Source: Natrinema saccharevitans
Lineage (GTDB): Archaea; Halobacteriota; Halobacteria; Halobacteriales; Natrialbaceae
Assembly: GCF_001953745.1 (NCBI RefSeq)
Contig: NZ_LWLN01000001.1
Coordinates: 2,852,001-2,916,000, forward strand
Reading direction: 5' to 3'
Length of the DNA: 64,000 nt
Shown here piece after piece: positions 34,276 to 43,489 of the stretch. The notes under the pieces are model-generated. The model had not been told where the DNA came from. It saw only the letters and a list, made by a program, of their open reading frames with translations, and did not search any database. Numbering within the stretch: the stretch's first letter is position 1; each line of letters begins with the position of its first letter. Both the position numbers and the translations under genes were made by a program.

Positions 34276-35439
34276 TTACTGGTAGGCGGAGATACCGGTG
34301 AACTCCTCGCCGAGGACGAGCGTGTGGATGTCGTGGGTTCCCTCGTAGGTGTAGACCGTCTCGAGGTTGGACATGTGCCGCATCGGCGAGTAGTCGGTGG
34401 TGATGCCGTTGCCGCCGAGCATCTCGCGGGCGATACGGGCCTGATTGCGCGCCATGCGGACGTTGTTTCGCTTCGACATCGAGACGTGCTGTGGCCGCAT
34501 CTCGCCGCGCTCTTTGAGTTCGGCGAGCCGGTGGGCGAGCAGTTGCGCCAGCGTGATCTGGGTACCCATCTCCGCGAGCTTGCGCTGCTGGAGCTGGAAC
34601 CGACCGATCGGGCCGCCGAACTGGTCGCGGTCTTTCGCGTACTGGCGGGCCTCCTCGAAGCAGTCGCGGGCGGCCCCGACGGCACCCCAGGCGATGCCGT
34701 AGCGGGCCTGCGTGAGACAGGACAGCGGCCCCTTCATGCCCTCGACGCCCGGGAGGACGTTCTCCTCGGGGACGTGGACGTCGTTCAGGCCGATCTCGCC
34801 CGTGATCGAGGCCCGCAGCGAGAGCTTGTCGTCGATCTTGTTGGTCGTGACGCCGTCGCGGTCGGTCTCGACGAGGAACCCGCGAACGGGGTCGTCCGCC
34901 GCCGACTTGTCGCGCGCCCAGACGACGGCCACGTCGGCGATCGGCGAGTTCGTGATCCAGGTCTTGGAGCCGTTCAAGACGTAGCCGTCACCGTCGCGCT
35001 CGGCGCGGGTCTCCATCGCCGACGGGTTCGAGCCGTGTTCGGGTTCGGTCAGGCCGAAGCAACCGATCGCTTCGCCCCGCCCCATCTCCGGCAGCCACTC
35101 CTCTTTCTGCTCCTCGCTCCCGTAGGCGTGGATCGGGTACATCACCAGCGCGCCCTGAACCGACGCCATCGAGCGCAATCCCGAGTCGCCGGCCTCGAGT
35201 TCCTGCATCAGGAGTCCGTAGGCCGTCTCGGAGACGTTCGGCGAACCGTAGCCCTCGAGATTGGGGGCGTAGAAGCCGAGTTCACCCATCTTCGGGATGA
35301 GTTCCTTCGGGAACGTCCCCGCCTCGAAGTGGTCGCCGATGTCGGGCTTGACGTGTTCGTCGACGAACTCCCGGGCCGTGTCCCGGATCATCCGCTCTTC
35401 CTGGTCGAGATCTTCCTCGAGCTGAACGAAATCCAGCAT
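34276..35439 (-). CDS. Glutaryl-CoA dehydrogenase-like acyl-CoA dehydrogenase
   Basis: A 387-residue FAD acyl-CoA dehydrogenase close in pattern to glutaryl-CoA dehydrogenase: SVQGALVMYPIHAYGSEEQKEEWLP (93-117), IGCFGLTEPEHGSNPSAMETRA (125-146), SKTWITNSPIADVAVVWAR (158-176), and catalytic E366 in YEGTHDIH. It would oxidise and decarboxylate glutaryl-CoA to crotonyl-CoA, passing electrons to ETF. ATG at 35439; a longer frame upstream is unlikely. It is divergent from the TRAP transporter genes. Other short or branched acyl-CoA substrates remain possible. Confidence 0.85.
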   Translation of the reverse strand: MLDFVQLEEDLDQEERMIRDTAREFVDEHVKPDIGDHFEAGTFPKELIPKMGELGFYAPNLEGYGSPNVSETAYGLLMQELEAGDSGLRSMASVQGALVMYPIHAYGSEEQKEEWLPEMGRGEAIGCFGLTEPEHGSNPSAMETRAERDGDGYVLNGSKTWITNSPIADVAVVWARDKSAADDPVRGFLVETDRDGVTTNKIDDKLSLRASITGEIGLNDVHVPEENVLPGVEGMKGPLSCLTQARYGIAWGAVGAARDCFEEARQYAKDRDQFGGPIGRFQLQQRKLAEMGTQITLAQLLAHRLAELKERGEMRPQHVSMSKRNNVRMARNQARIAREMLGGNGITTDYSPMRHMSNLETVYTYEGTHDIHTLVLGEEFTGISAYQ

Positions 35440-35755
35440 ACCTAGACCTACGGGAATGGCACAATAGGTATTGCGATACCGCTTGTCACGTGAACGAACG
35501 TCGAACAACGGAGAGTCAGCACGTTCGACGGACAGCGGCCCATGGAATCAGCGTACCAAGATCCGCTCGAACGGCTGCTCGTGTTGGCGGCAGCCATGTC
35601 GAAGGCGCTGTCAAGAGGGTCAACAGATCGACAACTCCGTCGAACCGAATCAGTGTCTTTTTCGGGATTTAGCTCTCGACCTACACAGTGCGGTAGTTGT
35701 TTTGCACACGGGCAAATTACAGACGAAAATGACGGCCCGGTGATTGGCTCATATC

Positions 35756-35767
35756 GTTATACTTAAG
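35756..35767 (+). promoter_or_regulatory. TATA box of the TAXI-TRAP operon
   Basis: CGTTATACTTAA 26-37 nt before the ATG at 35793. The remaining 300 nt between it and the divergent dehydrogenase gene hold nothing else recognisable. Confidence 0.6.
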
Positions 35768-35792
35768 AGCAGATACTATAACGGTGTATACC

Positions 35793-36848
35793 ATGGTAGA
35801 CGACAGCAACCAAATTGGTAACCGCACGAATCGTCGAACGTTCCTCGCCGCTGGACTCGGCACCACAGCCGCACTCGCGGGCTGTCTCGACTCTCTCGAC
35901 GAGGGGGTCGGTGGTGGCAGTGGCGATGATTCACAGCTCACGATCGTCACGGCGGAATCGGAAACGGGAACCTACGCGGCCAGTCAGGGGATCGCCGCGA
36001 CGGTTGACGAGAACGCCGACGATCTCGACGTGGAGGCACAGCCGAGTCAGGGTACCGAAGACAACATCGGTCGACTCGGCCGCGGAGAGGCCGATATCGG
36101 GATGATCCAGCATCGATCGGCTCGGAAGATCCTGAACGGCAACGAGCCCTACGGATCCCTCGACTACACCCCTAATCAGATCTTCCACTACAACGACCTC
36201 CCGTGGTTGTTCGTGACCAACAACGACTGGACGTCGATCGCCGATATCGAATCCGGTGCCCGGGTGTCCCCGACGCCGGGTGAGTCGGGTACCCGAGAGA
36301 CGCTTACCGAGGCGCTTGGCACCGTTACCGATGACTACGAGCAGATAAGCGTCAGCTACGGCGAGCAGGCCGGGGCGATGCAGGAGGGCCAACTCGACGT
36401 CGGCGTCGTGACGATCTCGAACTTCGACTTCGAGGCCTCCTGGATTCAAGAGATGAAACAGACCGTCGACACCCGTGTCCTCGAGTGGCCCGACGACGCC
36501 GTCGACGAACTCGAGAGCAACGCCGGCGTCCCGATGGAGCCGATCGACATGACCCGGGACAGCTTGAGTGGGTACGCACACGCCCCTGACGAGGCGATGG
36601 GAGTTAACATTCCGTACAACTTCGTCGTGCGTAACGATCACGAGTACGACTACATCTACAGCTTCCTCGAGACGATGTACGAGTACCGCGAGTCGATGAA
36701 AGAAGACCATCCGTACCTCGGGTACTACATGGAGGACGAGTGGTGGACGACGCGGATGTACGACGACTTCCCGTTCCACCCGGCCGCGGCCGACTTCTAC
36801 GAGGAGAAGGGACTGTGGTCCGACGACTTCGTTCGCGGTGAGGAATAG
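35793..36848 (+). CDS. TAXI family TRAP transporter solute-binding lipoprotein
   Basis: A 351-residue substrate-binding protein. A Tat signal NRRTFLAAGLGTTAALAGC ends in a lipobox Cys at about residue 28, so the protein is a membrane-anchored lipoprotein outside the cell. The mature part has the TAXI pattern: IVTAESETGTYAASQGIAATV, QGTEDNIGRLGRGEADIGMIQ, and IADIESGARVSPTPGESGTRETLTEAL. The fused TRAP permease follows after 12 nt. TAXI systems take up organic acids or glutamate-like solutes; the substrate here is unknown, a dicarboxylate or aromatic acid being likely from context. Confidence 0.9.
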   Translation: MVDDSNQIGNRTNRRTFLAAGLGTTAALAGCLDSLDEGVGGGSGDDSQLTIVTAESETGTYAASQGIAATVDENADDLDVEAQPSQGTEDNIGRLGRGEADIGMIQHRSARKILNGNEPYGSLDYTPNQIFHYNDLPWLFVTNNDWTSIADIESGARVSPTPGESGTRETLTEALGTVTDDYEQISVSYGEQAGAMQEGQLDVGVVTISNFDFEASWIQEMKQTVDTRVLEWPDDAVDELESNAGVPMEPIDMTRDSLSGYAHAPDEAMGVNIPYNFVVRNDHEYDYIYSFLETMYEYRESMKEDHPYLGYYMEDEWWTTRMYDDFPFHPAAADFYEEKGLWSDDFVRGEE

Positions 36849-36860
36849 CGAGAACACACC

Positions 36861-39011
36861 ATGAGTGCTGCTACACCTCGAGATCGGATTCGGGATACCC
36901 TCCCGTCGCCGCGTGAACTCAGCGTCGTCGATGTCCTTACCGGACTCATCTATCTCTTCGGCGTCGCGCTGACGGTCCTGACGATCGATTACGCGCGGAC
37001 GCTTCGGTTCCCGGAGCCGATGGTATACGCGAACATCTTTCTTGGAATCGGGTTGGCCCTCTATTATTTGATGCAGGCCAAAGAGTATCTCGTTGCGGAA
37101 CCGTTTACGGGACGCATCTCGAACACGATCGTTCCCGACTCGCCGGCGGTCCGTCGCAACGGCGCCCGACTCCTCGCAGTGATCGCCGTCGCGATCGCGA
37201 TCGCATCGCTGCTCGTGACCGGGTACGTGCATTTCAACTTCGGCAGACTCCAATCCGCCTACACGGTCGGGTACACGACGCTGGATATCCTCGTCGGCTT
37301 GGGTATCATCCTCATTTTGACCGACGCAACGCGTCGAGCGTTCGGCTACATCTTTACGTCCGTCATCGTGTTCTCGCTCGTGTACGCGTTCGTCGGCCCA
37401 CTGCTACCCGGCATCTTCAACCATAGCGGCATGAGCATTGCCCGGATCTCCCGCGAGGGTGCCATTGGGCTGATGGGGACGTACAGCTTCATCCTGCGTA
37501 TCGGCTCGACCTGGGTAGCGATCTTCATCATGTTCGCCGGCATTGCGAAGGCCTACGGGGCGCTCGACTACGTACTCGATGTCGGCCGGGAAATGGGGAC
37601 GAGCCTCCGAACCGGCGTCGTCCAGATCGCCGTCGTCGCCAGCATGATCATGGGATCGATCACCGGCAGCGCCGCAGCGAACACGGCGACGACCGGCTCC
37701 TTTACCATCCCGATGATCAAAGATCAAGGCATCCGCAAGGACTTCGCGGCCGCCATCGAGGCCGTCGCCTCGAGCGGCGGACAGATGCTCCCGCCGGTGA
37801 TGGGCGTGGCGGCGTTCCTGATGGCCGACATCCTCAACGTCTCCTATCTGACGATCATCCGCGCCGGGATCATTCCCGCGGCGCTGTTCTATCTCAGCGT
37901 CGGAGTCGCCGTCTACCTCCTCGTATTGAAGTTCGGCTGGACGACCGACGAGATCCAACCGTTCGACTACACCGTCCTACTGGGCGGACTGCACTTTGTG
38001 ATCCCGCTTGCCGTCCTGATGTACACGCTCGTCATCCTTCGGTTCACGCCGCTGGCGGCGGGATTGTATACGATTATTACCATCGTCGGCGTGATGTACG
38101 TCCGGAACGTCCTCGTCGACGTCCTTGACGTCGGAGTCTCGAACGGCTCTCTCGAGGCCAACACTGACGCTGTGTCGCTCGGCGATATCGGCTGGAGCGT
38201 TCTTGGAACGACCAAGCAGACGCTCGACGGCTTCAAGCAGGGCGGCGTGGAGATGGCACCACTGGTCGGCATTCTGGGCTCGCTCGGAATCATCTTGCGG
38301 ATGGTCGAGGGTACCGGTCTCGCGGGCGCGATCAGCCAGCAGATGGTGTCTCTCGCTGGCGGAGTCCTCTTCTTCTTGCTCGTGATGGCCATGATCTCGA
38401 GCATCCTCTTTGGGCTCGGCATGCCGACGCCGGCGGCGTACATCCTCGTCGCCATGCTGATTGTCCCGAGCGTCATCGCCGTCGGTATTCCGCCGATCAC
38501 TGCTCACATGTTCGTGTTCTACTTCGCGATGCTGTCGGCGATTACGCCGCCGGTCGCAGTCTCCGTCGCGATCGGTTCGAGCATCGCCGACTCGAGTTTT
38601 CCCCGGTCGTGCGTGCAGGCGCTTCGGATCGGCGCACCCGGCTTCGTGATCCCCTTTGCGTTCATCACGAACAACAGCCTCATTTACTGGTCGATCCCCG
38701 AAACGATCATTGCGCTTCCACTCGTGCTGGCAGGGACGACGGCACTGGTCGTCGTGACCGTCGGATTCGACGGCGCACACTGGCTGTCCGTTCCAGCTCG
38801 AGTACTCTATCTCGTCGCCGCCCTCGCCGCGATGTTCGGTGGAGCATTCATCGCCCCGCTACTGACCACGACTCCGACAATCGATCTTGGAATCCAACTC
38901 GTCGGCGGACTCGCGATCTTCGCCGGACTCGGGTACGCGAACCTCGTTGCCGGCTACGACCACGAGGCGGCACTGGAGCGGACCAAGTCGTCCTCGCCAC
39001 AGGGCGACTAG
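36861..39011 (+). CDS. TRAP transporter fused permease (small plus large subunits)
   Basis: A 716-residue membrane protein with about 16-18 helices that joins the 4-helix small and 12-helix large TRAP subunits. MIMGSITGSAAANTATTGSFTIPMIKDQG (about 253-281) and the second copy-like LGMPTPAAYILVAMLIVPSVIAVGI (about 515-540) are the signature turns of the elevator domain. It uses an ion gradient to move the solute delivered by the TAXI binding protein. Together with that gene it forms an operon; a hairpin lies 37 nt after the stop. Confidence 0.95.
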   Translation: MSAATPRDRIRDTLPSPRELSVVDVLTGLIYLFGVALTVLTIDYARTLRFPEPMVYANIFLGIGLALYYLMQAKEYLVAEPFTGRISNTIVPDSPAVRRNGARLLAVIAVAIAIASLLVTGYVHFNFGRLQSAYTVGYTTLDILVGLGIILILTDATRRAFGYIFTSVIVFSLVYAFVGPLLPGIFNHSGMSIARISREGAIGLMGTYSFILRIGSTWVAIFIMFAGIAKAYGALDYVLDVGREMGTSLRTGVVQIAVVASMIMGSITGSAAANTATTGSFTIPMIKDQGIRKDFAAAIEAVASSGGQMLPPVMGVAAFLMADILNVSYLTIIRAGIIPAALFYLSVGVAVYLLVLKFGWTTDEIQPFDYTVLLGGLHFVIPLAVLMYTLVILRFTPLAAGLYTIITIVGVMYVRNVLVDVLDVGVSNGSLEANTDAVSLGDIGWSVLGTTKQTLDGFKQGGVEMAPLVGILGSLGIILRMVEGTGLAGAISQQMVSLAGGVLFFLLVMAMISSILFGLGMPTPAAYILVAMLIVPSVIAVGIPPITAHMFVFYFAMLSAITPPVAVSVAIGSSIADSSFPRSCVQALRIGAPGFVIPFAFITNNSLIYWSIPETIIALPLVLAGTTALVVVTVGFDGAHWLSVPARVLYLVAALAAMFGGAFIAPLLTTTPTIDLGIQLVGGLAIFAGLGYANLVAGYDHEAALERTKSSSPQGD

Positions 39012-39047
39012 CCGATTCCGACGCCGTTTCACACGGGTCCGTCATTG

Positions 39048-39103
39048 CCGGCGCAACCGCGACCCGGGCGGCGGTTGCACCGGGAACCCTACAGCAATCC
39101 GGA
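39048..39103 (+). repeat. GCGGTTGCACCGG hairpin, copy 2
   Basis: Left arm CCGGCGCAACCGC (39048-39060), 10-nt loop, right arm GCGGTTGCACCGG (39071-39083); one C-A mismatch. Tail TACAGCAATCCGGAT follows. Position suits a terminator but lacks a T run. Confidence 0.8.
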
Positions 39104-39185
39104 TCGCTCGGCGCTCGAGACAACCGAAATAAATCGGCTCGCCGAGTGACAACCCTTTTGCGACCCGGGTAACCATACACAAGGT

Positions 39186-40754
39186 ATGACAAACCTCGTG
39201 ACGGAGGTCGTAGAGACCGTCGATGCGAACCCGGAATCGCCCGCGATCGCGTACGAAGGGACCGAACTGAGCTACGCCGAGTTCTGGGAGCGGGCCGGAC
39301 AGTTCGCACAGGCCCTCGAGAACCGCGGCATCGGCGAGGGCGACCGCGTCGGTATCTACCTGCCGAACCTGCCGCAGTTCGTCACGGCCTTCTACGGCAC
39401 CCTGCGTGCCGGCGGAATCATCGTCCCGATGAACCCCCAGTACAAGGCCCGTGAGATCAGTCACATGCTCGGCGACAGCGAGGCCAAGGCCGTCGTCGCG
39501 CTCGCCGATCTGGTTCCCAACGTCCTCGAGGTCCGGGACGACACGGACGTCGAACAGGTCGTCAGCGTCGGGGCCGACGTCGACGGCGCGACCGAGTTCG
39601 ACGACTTCCTCGCCGAGGACACCAAAGCCGTCGTCGACCGCGACGACGACGACGTCGCGGTCCAGCCGTACACGTCCGGGACGACGGGCACGCCGAAGGG
39701 CGTCCTCCTGACTCATCACAACCTCGCCTTTACGACGCGGGCCAACGCCGTCATCCCGCCGGGCGGCTTTCAGGCCTCCGACCGGCTCATCGGGACGCTC
39801 CCGCTGTTCCACATCTACGGCATGTCCGTCGTCATGAACGGTGCGATGTACAGCGGCGGCACCTACCACCCGGTGCCGAAGTGGGACGCCACCGAGGTGA
39901 TGGACCAGCTCGAGGACGACGAGATCACCGTCATGTTCGCCGTCCCCGCGATGTTCAACGACATGATCAACCACCCCGAGGCCGAGCGCTACGAGTTCGA
40001 ATCCCTGCGCTTTGCCAACTCCGGCGGCTCGAGTCTCCCGCTGGAGGTCTTAGAGCGGTTCGAGGAGCTGTGGGGCGTCCAGCTCAACGAGGGGTACGGC
40101 CTGACCGAGACGAGCCCGGTCACCCACGCCAACACCAACGAGAACCGCCGGAAGGGCAGCATCGGCCAGCCCCTCGAGGGCGTCGAGGCGAAGATCGTCG
40201 ACGACGACTTCGAGACGGTCCCCCGCGTCGAGGAGGGACCGATCGACGAGGAAGAGGCCGACCTGCGTGACGTCACCGGCGAACTCGTCATCCACGGCCC
40301 TAACGTGATGAAGGAGTACTACGGCCTGCCGGAGGCCAACGAGGAGGCCTTCACCCACGAGGACGGCAAGCGCTGGTTCCACACCGGCGACATCGGCTAC
40401 TGGGACGAGGACGACTTCTTCTACGTCGTCGACCGCGAGAAGCACATGATCGTCACGGGCGGCTACAACGTCTATCCGCGCGAAGTCGAGGAACTCCTCT
40501 TCGAGCATCCGGACGTCGCCGACGCCGCCGTCGTCGGGGTGCCGGACGAGCGCCGCGGCGAGACCGTGAAGGCGTTCGTCGTGACGACGCCCGACGCCGA
40601 GGTGACGCCGGAAGAAATCAAGCAGTACTGCCTCGAGAACCTCGCGGAGTACAAACACCCCCGCGAGGTCGAGTTCGTCCAGGAACTACCCCGTACCACG
40701 ACCGGAAAGGTCCAGAAGTTCGAACTCCGCGGCGAGGACGAGAGCGAGCAGTAG
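39186..40754 (+). CDS. AMP-dependent acyl-CoA synthetase/ligase
   Basis: A 522-residue ANL-superfamily enzyme that activates a carboxylic acid with ATP and CoA. The P-loop PYTSGTTGTPKG is at 161-172, GYGLTETSP near 310, the TGDIGYWDEDDFFYVVDREKHMI hinge near 405-425 and TTGKVQKFELR with the catalytic Lys near 513. It resembles medium/long-chain ligases. The neighbours (TRAP transporter, acyl-CoA dehydrogenases, thiolase) suggest it activates the imported acid. Substrate unknown. A possible TATA element (CCCTTTTGC) lies about 30 nt upstream. Confidence 0.9.
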   Translation: MTNLVTEVVETVDANPESPAIAYEGTELSYAEFWERAGQFAQALENRGIGEGDRVGIYLPNLPQFVTAFYGTLRAGGIIVPMNPQYKAREISHMLGDSEAKAVVALADLVPNVLEVRDDTDVEQVVSVGADVDGATEFDDFLAEDTKAVVDRDDDDVAVQPYTSGTTGTPKGVLLTHHNLAFTTRANAVIPPGGFQASDRLIGTLPLFHIYGMSVVMNGAMYSGGTYHPVPKWDATEVMDQLEDDEITVMFAVPAMFNDMINHPEAERYEFESLRFANSGGSSLPLEVLERFEELWGVQLNEGYGLTETSPVTHANTNENRRKGSIGQPLEGVEAKIVDDDFETVPRVEEGPIDEEEADLRDVTGELVIHGPNVMKEYYGLPEANEEAFTHEDGKRWFHTGDIGYWDEDDFFYVVDREKHMIVTGGYNVYPREVEELLFEHPDVADAAVVGVPDERRGETVKAFVVTTPDAEVTPEEIKQYCLENLAEYKHPREVEFVQELPRTTTGKVQKFELRGEDESEQ

Positions 40755-40883
40755 ACGGTCGAGTCGCGCCTCGACTACCGGCATCGGTTTCCATCTCGAC
40801 CCGCGGTCCGGCGATCGAGTTACCAAAACCAACCGGGGAATACATCCGAAGCTACTTTGTAAGACGACCCCAAGCAACCTATT

Positions 40884-42023
40884 ATGACGTTCCAGCTGTC
40901 AGACGAGCACGAAGCGATCCGCGAGGCCGTCCGCGAGTTCGGAGAAAACGAGATGAAGCCGGTCGCCGAGGAACACGACCAGGAGGGGAAATATCCCGAG
41001 GAGCTCCGCAAGAAAGCCGCCGAATACGACTTCGTCGCGCCGAACATCCCGCTCGAGTACGACGGGGCCGGGATGGACAAGATCTCCTCGACGATCGTTA
41101 CCGAGGAACTCTGGCGCGCCGACCCCGGGATCGGGAGCGCCGTCGGCTCGGCCGGCTTCGGGACGGACATGATCATCGAGTTCGGTGACGAGTGGATGAA
41201 AGAGGAGTGGCTGCCCCAGATCGCCAACGGCGAGACCGCCTCCTGTTCGATGATCTCCGAGCCCGCCCACGGCTCGAACGTCGCCGGCATCGAAACGGTC
41301 GCCGAGAAGGACGGCGACGAGTACGTCCTCAACGGCAACAAGATGTGGATCACCAACGGAACCGTCGCCGACGTCGGCGTCTGTATGGCCAAGACCAGCC
41401 CCGGCGAGGGCCACAAGGGCATCACCGCATTCCTCGTCGAGATGGACCGCGACGGCGTCTCGACCGACAAGATCGACAACAAGCTCGGGATCCGCGCCTC
41501 GGACCTCGCCGAGGTCGTCATCGACGACGTCCGCATCCCCGAGGACAACGTCATCGGCGAGGTCGACAAGGGCTTCTACCAGCTGATGGAGTTCTTCGCC
41601 TCCGGCCGCACCAGCGTCGCCGCTCAGGCGGTCGGCGCCGCACAGGGCGCGCTCGACGCCGCCATCGAGTACGCCAACCAGCGCGAGCAGTTCGACCAGA
41701 AGATCTCGGACTTCCAGGCCATCCAGCACAAGATCGCCGAGATGGCCACCAAGGTCGAGGCCGCCCGTTCGCTGACCTACCGCGCTGCGACCCAGGTCGA
41801 GCAGGAGAATCAGGACATCGCCGCGCAGTACTCGAGCATGGCGAAGTACTTCGCCTCCGAAATCTCGGTCGAAGTCGCCGACGAGGGCATTCAGGTCCAC
41901 GGCGGCTCGGGCTACGTCACGGACTACCCCGCCGAGCGCTACTACCGCGACGCCCGCATCACGAAGATCTACGAGGGCACCAGCGAGATCCAGAAGAACA
42001 TCATCGCCGACCAGATCCTCTAG
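40884..42023 (+). CDS. Acyl-CoA dehydrogenase
   Basis: A 379-residue acyl-CoA dehydrogenase of the short/branched-chain type. The N-terminal helical domain, CSMISEPAHGSNVAG and KMWITNGTVADVGV middle strands, and the C-terminal helices with IQVHGGSGYVTDYPAERYYRDARITKIYEGTSEIQ are all regular; E364 in YEGTSE is the expected base. FAD and ETF dependent. It follows the ligase gene on the same strand after 130 nt. Unlike the divergent gcdH-like gene it has the usual TSE rather than THD signature. Confidence 0.9.
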   Translation: MTFQLSDEHEAIREAVREFGENEMKPVAEEHDQEGKYPEELRKKAAEYDFVAPNIPLEYDGAGMDKISSTIVTEELWRADPGIGSAVGSAGFGTDMIIEFGDEWMKEEWLPQIANGETASCSMISEPAHGSNVAGIETVAEKDGDEYVLNGNKMWITNGTVADVGVCMAKTSPGEGHKGITAFLVEMDRDGVSTDKIDNKLGIRASDLAEVVIDDVRIPEDNVIGEVDKGFYQLMEFFASGRTSVAAQAVGAAQGALDAAIEYANQREQFDQKISDFQAIQHKIAEMATKVEAARSLTYRAATQVEQENQDIAAQYSSMAKYFASEISVEVADEGIQVHGGSGYVTDYPAERYYRDARITKIYEGTSEIQKNIIADQIL

Positions 42024-42057
42024 ACCGGTCCGACGATCGCGGCTTCGACCGCGGATC

Positions 42058-42071
42058 CACGCTGTTTTTTC
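42058..42071 (+). terminator. T-rich terminator after acyl-CoA dehydrogenase gene
   Basis: A run of six T (42065-42070) 40 nt after the stop, preceded by a GC-rich stretch; haloarchaeal terminators are often such T runs. Weak evidence. Confidence 0.35.
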
Positions 42072-42186
42072 GCGGTGTTTGCCGACCGCCGAGACAACCG
42101 TCTAACGGCTCTCGAGGACGATTAGCCGGTGGAAACGAAATCCGATCAGAACCGGTGAACGGCCGGTCGCGAACGGAGCGGCGTCG

Positions 42187-43329
42187 CTACTGCTCGGGCA
42201 CGCGGAACTCGACGGCCGCGCCCTGGCCGTAGCCGACGCACATCGTCGAGAGCCCCAGCCCGCCGCCGCGGCGCTGGAGTTCGTGAATCAGCGTGACCGG
42301 GAGGCGCGCACCGGAAGCTCCCAGCGGGTGGCCGATGGCGATCGCGCCGCCGTTGACGTTGAACCGGTCGTCGTCGAAGCCGAGTTCGTCCCGGCAGTAG
42401 ATCGTCTGGCTCGCGAACGCCTCGTTGAGTTCCACGAGGTCGTAGTCGTCGGCCGACCGGCCGTTGCGCTCCCAGATCCCCCGCACCGCGGGGACCGGGC
42501 CGATCCCCATGATCGTCGGATCGACGCCCGCGACGTTGTGGTCCTCGATTTCGGCCATGATCTCGAGGCCCTCACGCTCGGCGAACTCCTTGCTCGTGAT
42601 GAGGACGCCGGCGGCGCCGTCGGAGACCTGCGAGGCGTTGGCGGCGGTGACGGTGCCGTCTTCCTCGAAGGCGGGCGACAGACCGGCGATCTTCTCTTTG
42701 GTCGTGCCGGGACGGAGACCCTCGTCCTCGGTGATCGTGCCGTCCTCGGTTTCGATCGGGACGATCTCCGCGTCGAACGTGCCCGCCTCGGTCGCCTCGA
42801 CCGCGCGCTGCTGGCTCCGGGAACCGTACTCGTCTTGCTGGTCCCGGCTGATGTCGAACTCCTCAGCGACCTTCTCGGCGGTCTGGCCCATCGCGAGCCC
42901 GGCCGCGTCGTACTGCTCTGCGATGCCGTCGTAGGAGTCGATCCCCTTCCGGCGCTCGTTGCGGGACATGTTCTCGACGCCGCCGGCGACGATCACGTCG
43001 CGCTGGCCCGCCCGGACGGCGTCGCTTGCGCTCATGATCGCCTCCGCCGAGGAGGCACAGAGCCGGTCGATCGTGGTGCCGGGAACCCCTTCGCCCAGTT
43101 CCGACAGGAGGGCGATCACCCGCGCGATGTTGTTGCTCTGCTCGTTGACCTGCTTGGCACACCCCCACCGGATATCGTCGACGTCCTCGCCGGTAAGGCC
43201 CGTCCGCTCGAGCATCTCGTCGACGAGCGGTACCGACAGCTCCTCGCTGCCGGTCTCGGCGAAGACGCCACCGTGTTTCCCCTGCGGAGTTCTGACTGCC
43301 TGCACGACGACTGGCTGGCGATCGCTCAT
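42187..43329 (-). CDS. Acetyl-CoA acyltransferase (thiolase)
   Basis: A 380-residue thiolase. The nucleophile Cys91 lies in [21 protein letters not shown] at 117-123, the His of [15 protein letters not shown] near 335-350, and the second Cys in [10 protein letters not shown] near the end. It splits 3-ketoacyl-CoA (or acetoacetyl-CoA) with CoA to give acetyl-CoA, or works in the synthetic direction. ATG at 43329. It is convergent with the acyl-CoA dehydrogenase gene and likely serves the same catabolic set. Chain length preference cannot be read. Confidence 0.95.
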   Translation of the reverse strand: MSDRQPVVVQAVRTPQGKHGGVFAETGSEELSVPLVDEMLERTGLTGEDVDDIRWGCAKQVNEQSNNIARVIALLSELGEGVPGTTIDRLCASSAEAIMSASDAVRAGQRDVIVAGGVENMSRNERRKGIDSYDGIAEQYDAAGLAMGQTAEKVAEEFDISRDQQDEYGSRSQQRAVEATEAGTFDAEIVPIETEDGTITEDEGLRPGTTKEKIAGLSPAFEEDGTVTAANASQVSDGAAGVLITSKEFAEREGLEIMAEIEDHNVAGVDPTIMGIGPVPAVRGIWERNGRSADDYDLVELNEAFASQTIYCRDELGFDDDRFNVNGGAIAIGHPLGASGARLPVTLIHELQRRGGGLGLSTMCVGYGQGAAVEFRVPEQ

Positions 43330-43407
43330 TGGTAACTGTTCCCTCTCGCTACAGCGGTAAAGACGCACCGTTCTCGCCGCATCGGCGGCCTGAACGGCGA
43401 ACCGGTA

Positions 43408-43489
43408 AGTAGCAACTGAAAGTCATTGCACACCTGCTCGCACAACAGCGTTGCGATCAGTATGTCAATCGTTGCAGTTGCTACTATAG
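43408..43489 (+). repeat. CTATAGTAGC palindrome, copy C
   Basis: Arms 43408-43442 and 43451-43489 around ACAACAGC. Left end lacks the first CTAT. Variable block AACTG pairs with CAGTT. Located 79 nt upstream of the thiolase start. Confidence 0.85.

Noticed and set aside
39048-39083. Simple intrinsic terminator
   Set aside because: The same right arm and tail occur at two further sites, and no T run follows, so a repeat family explains it better.
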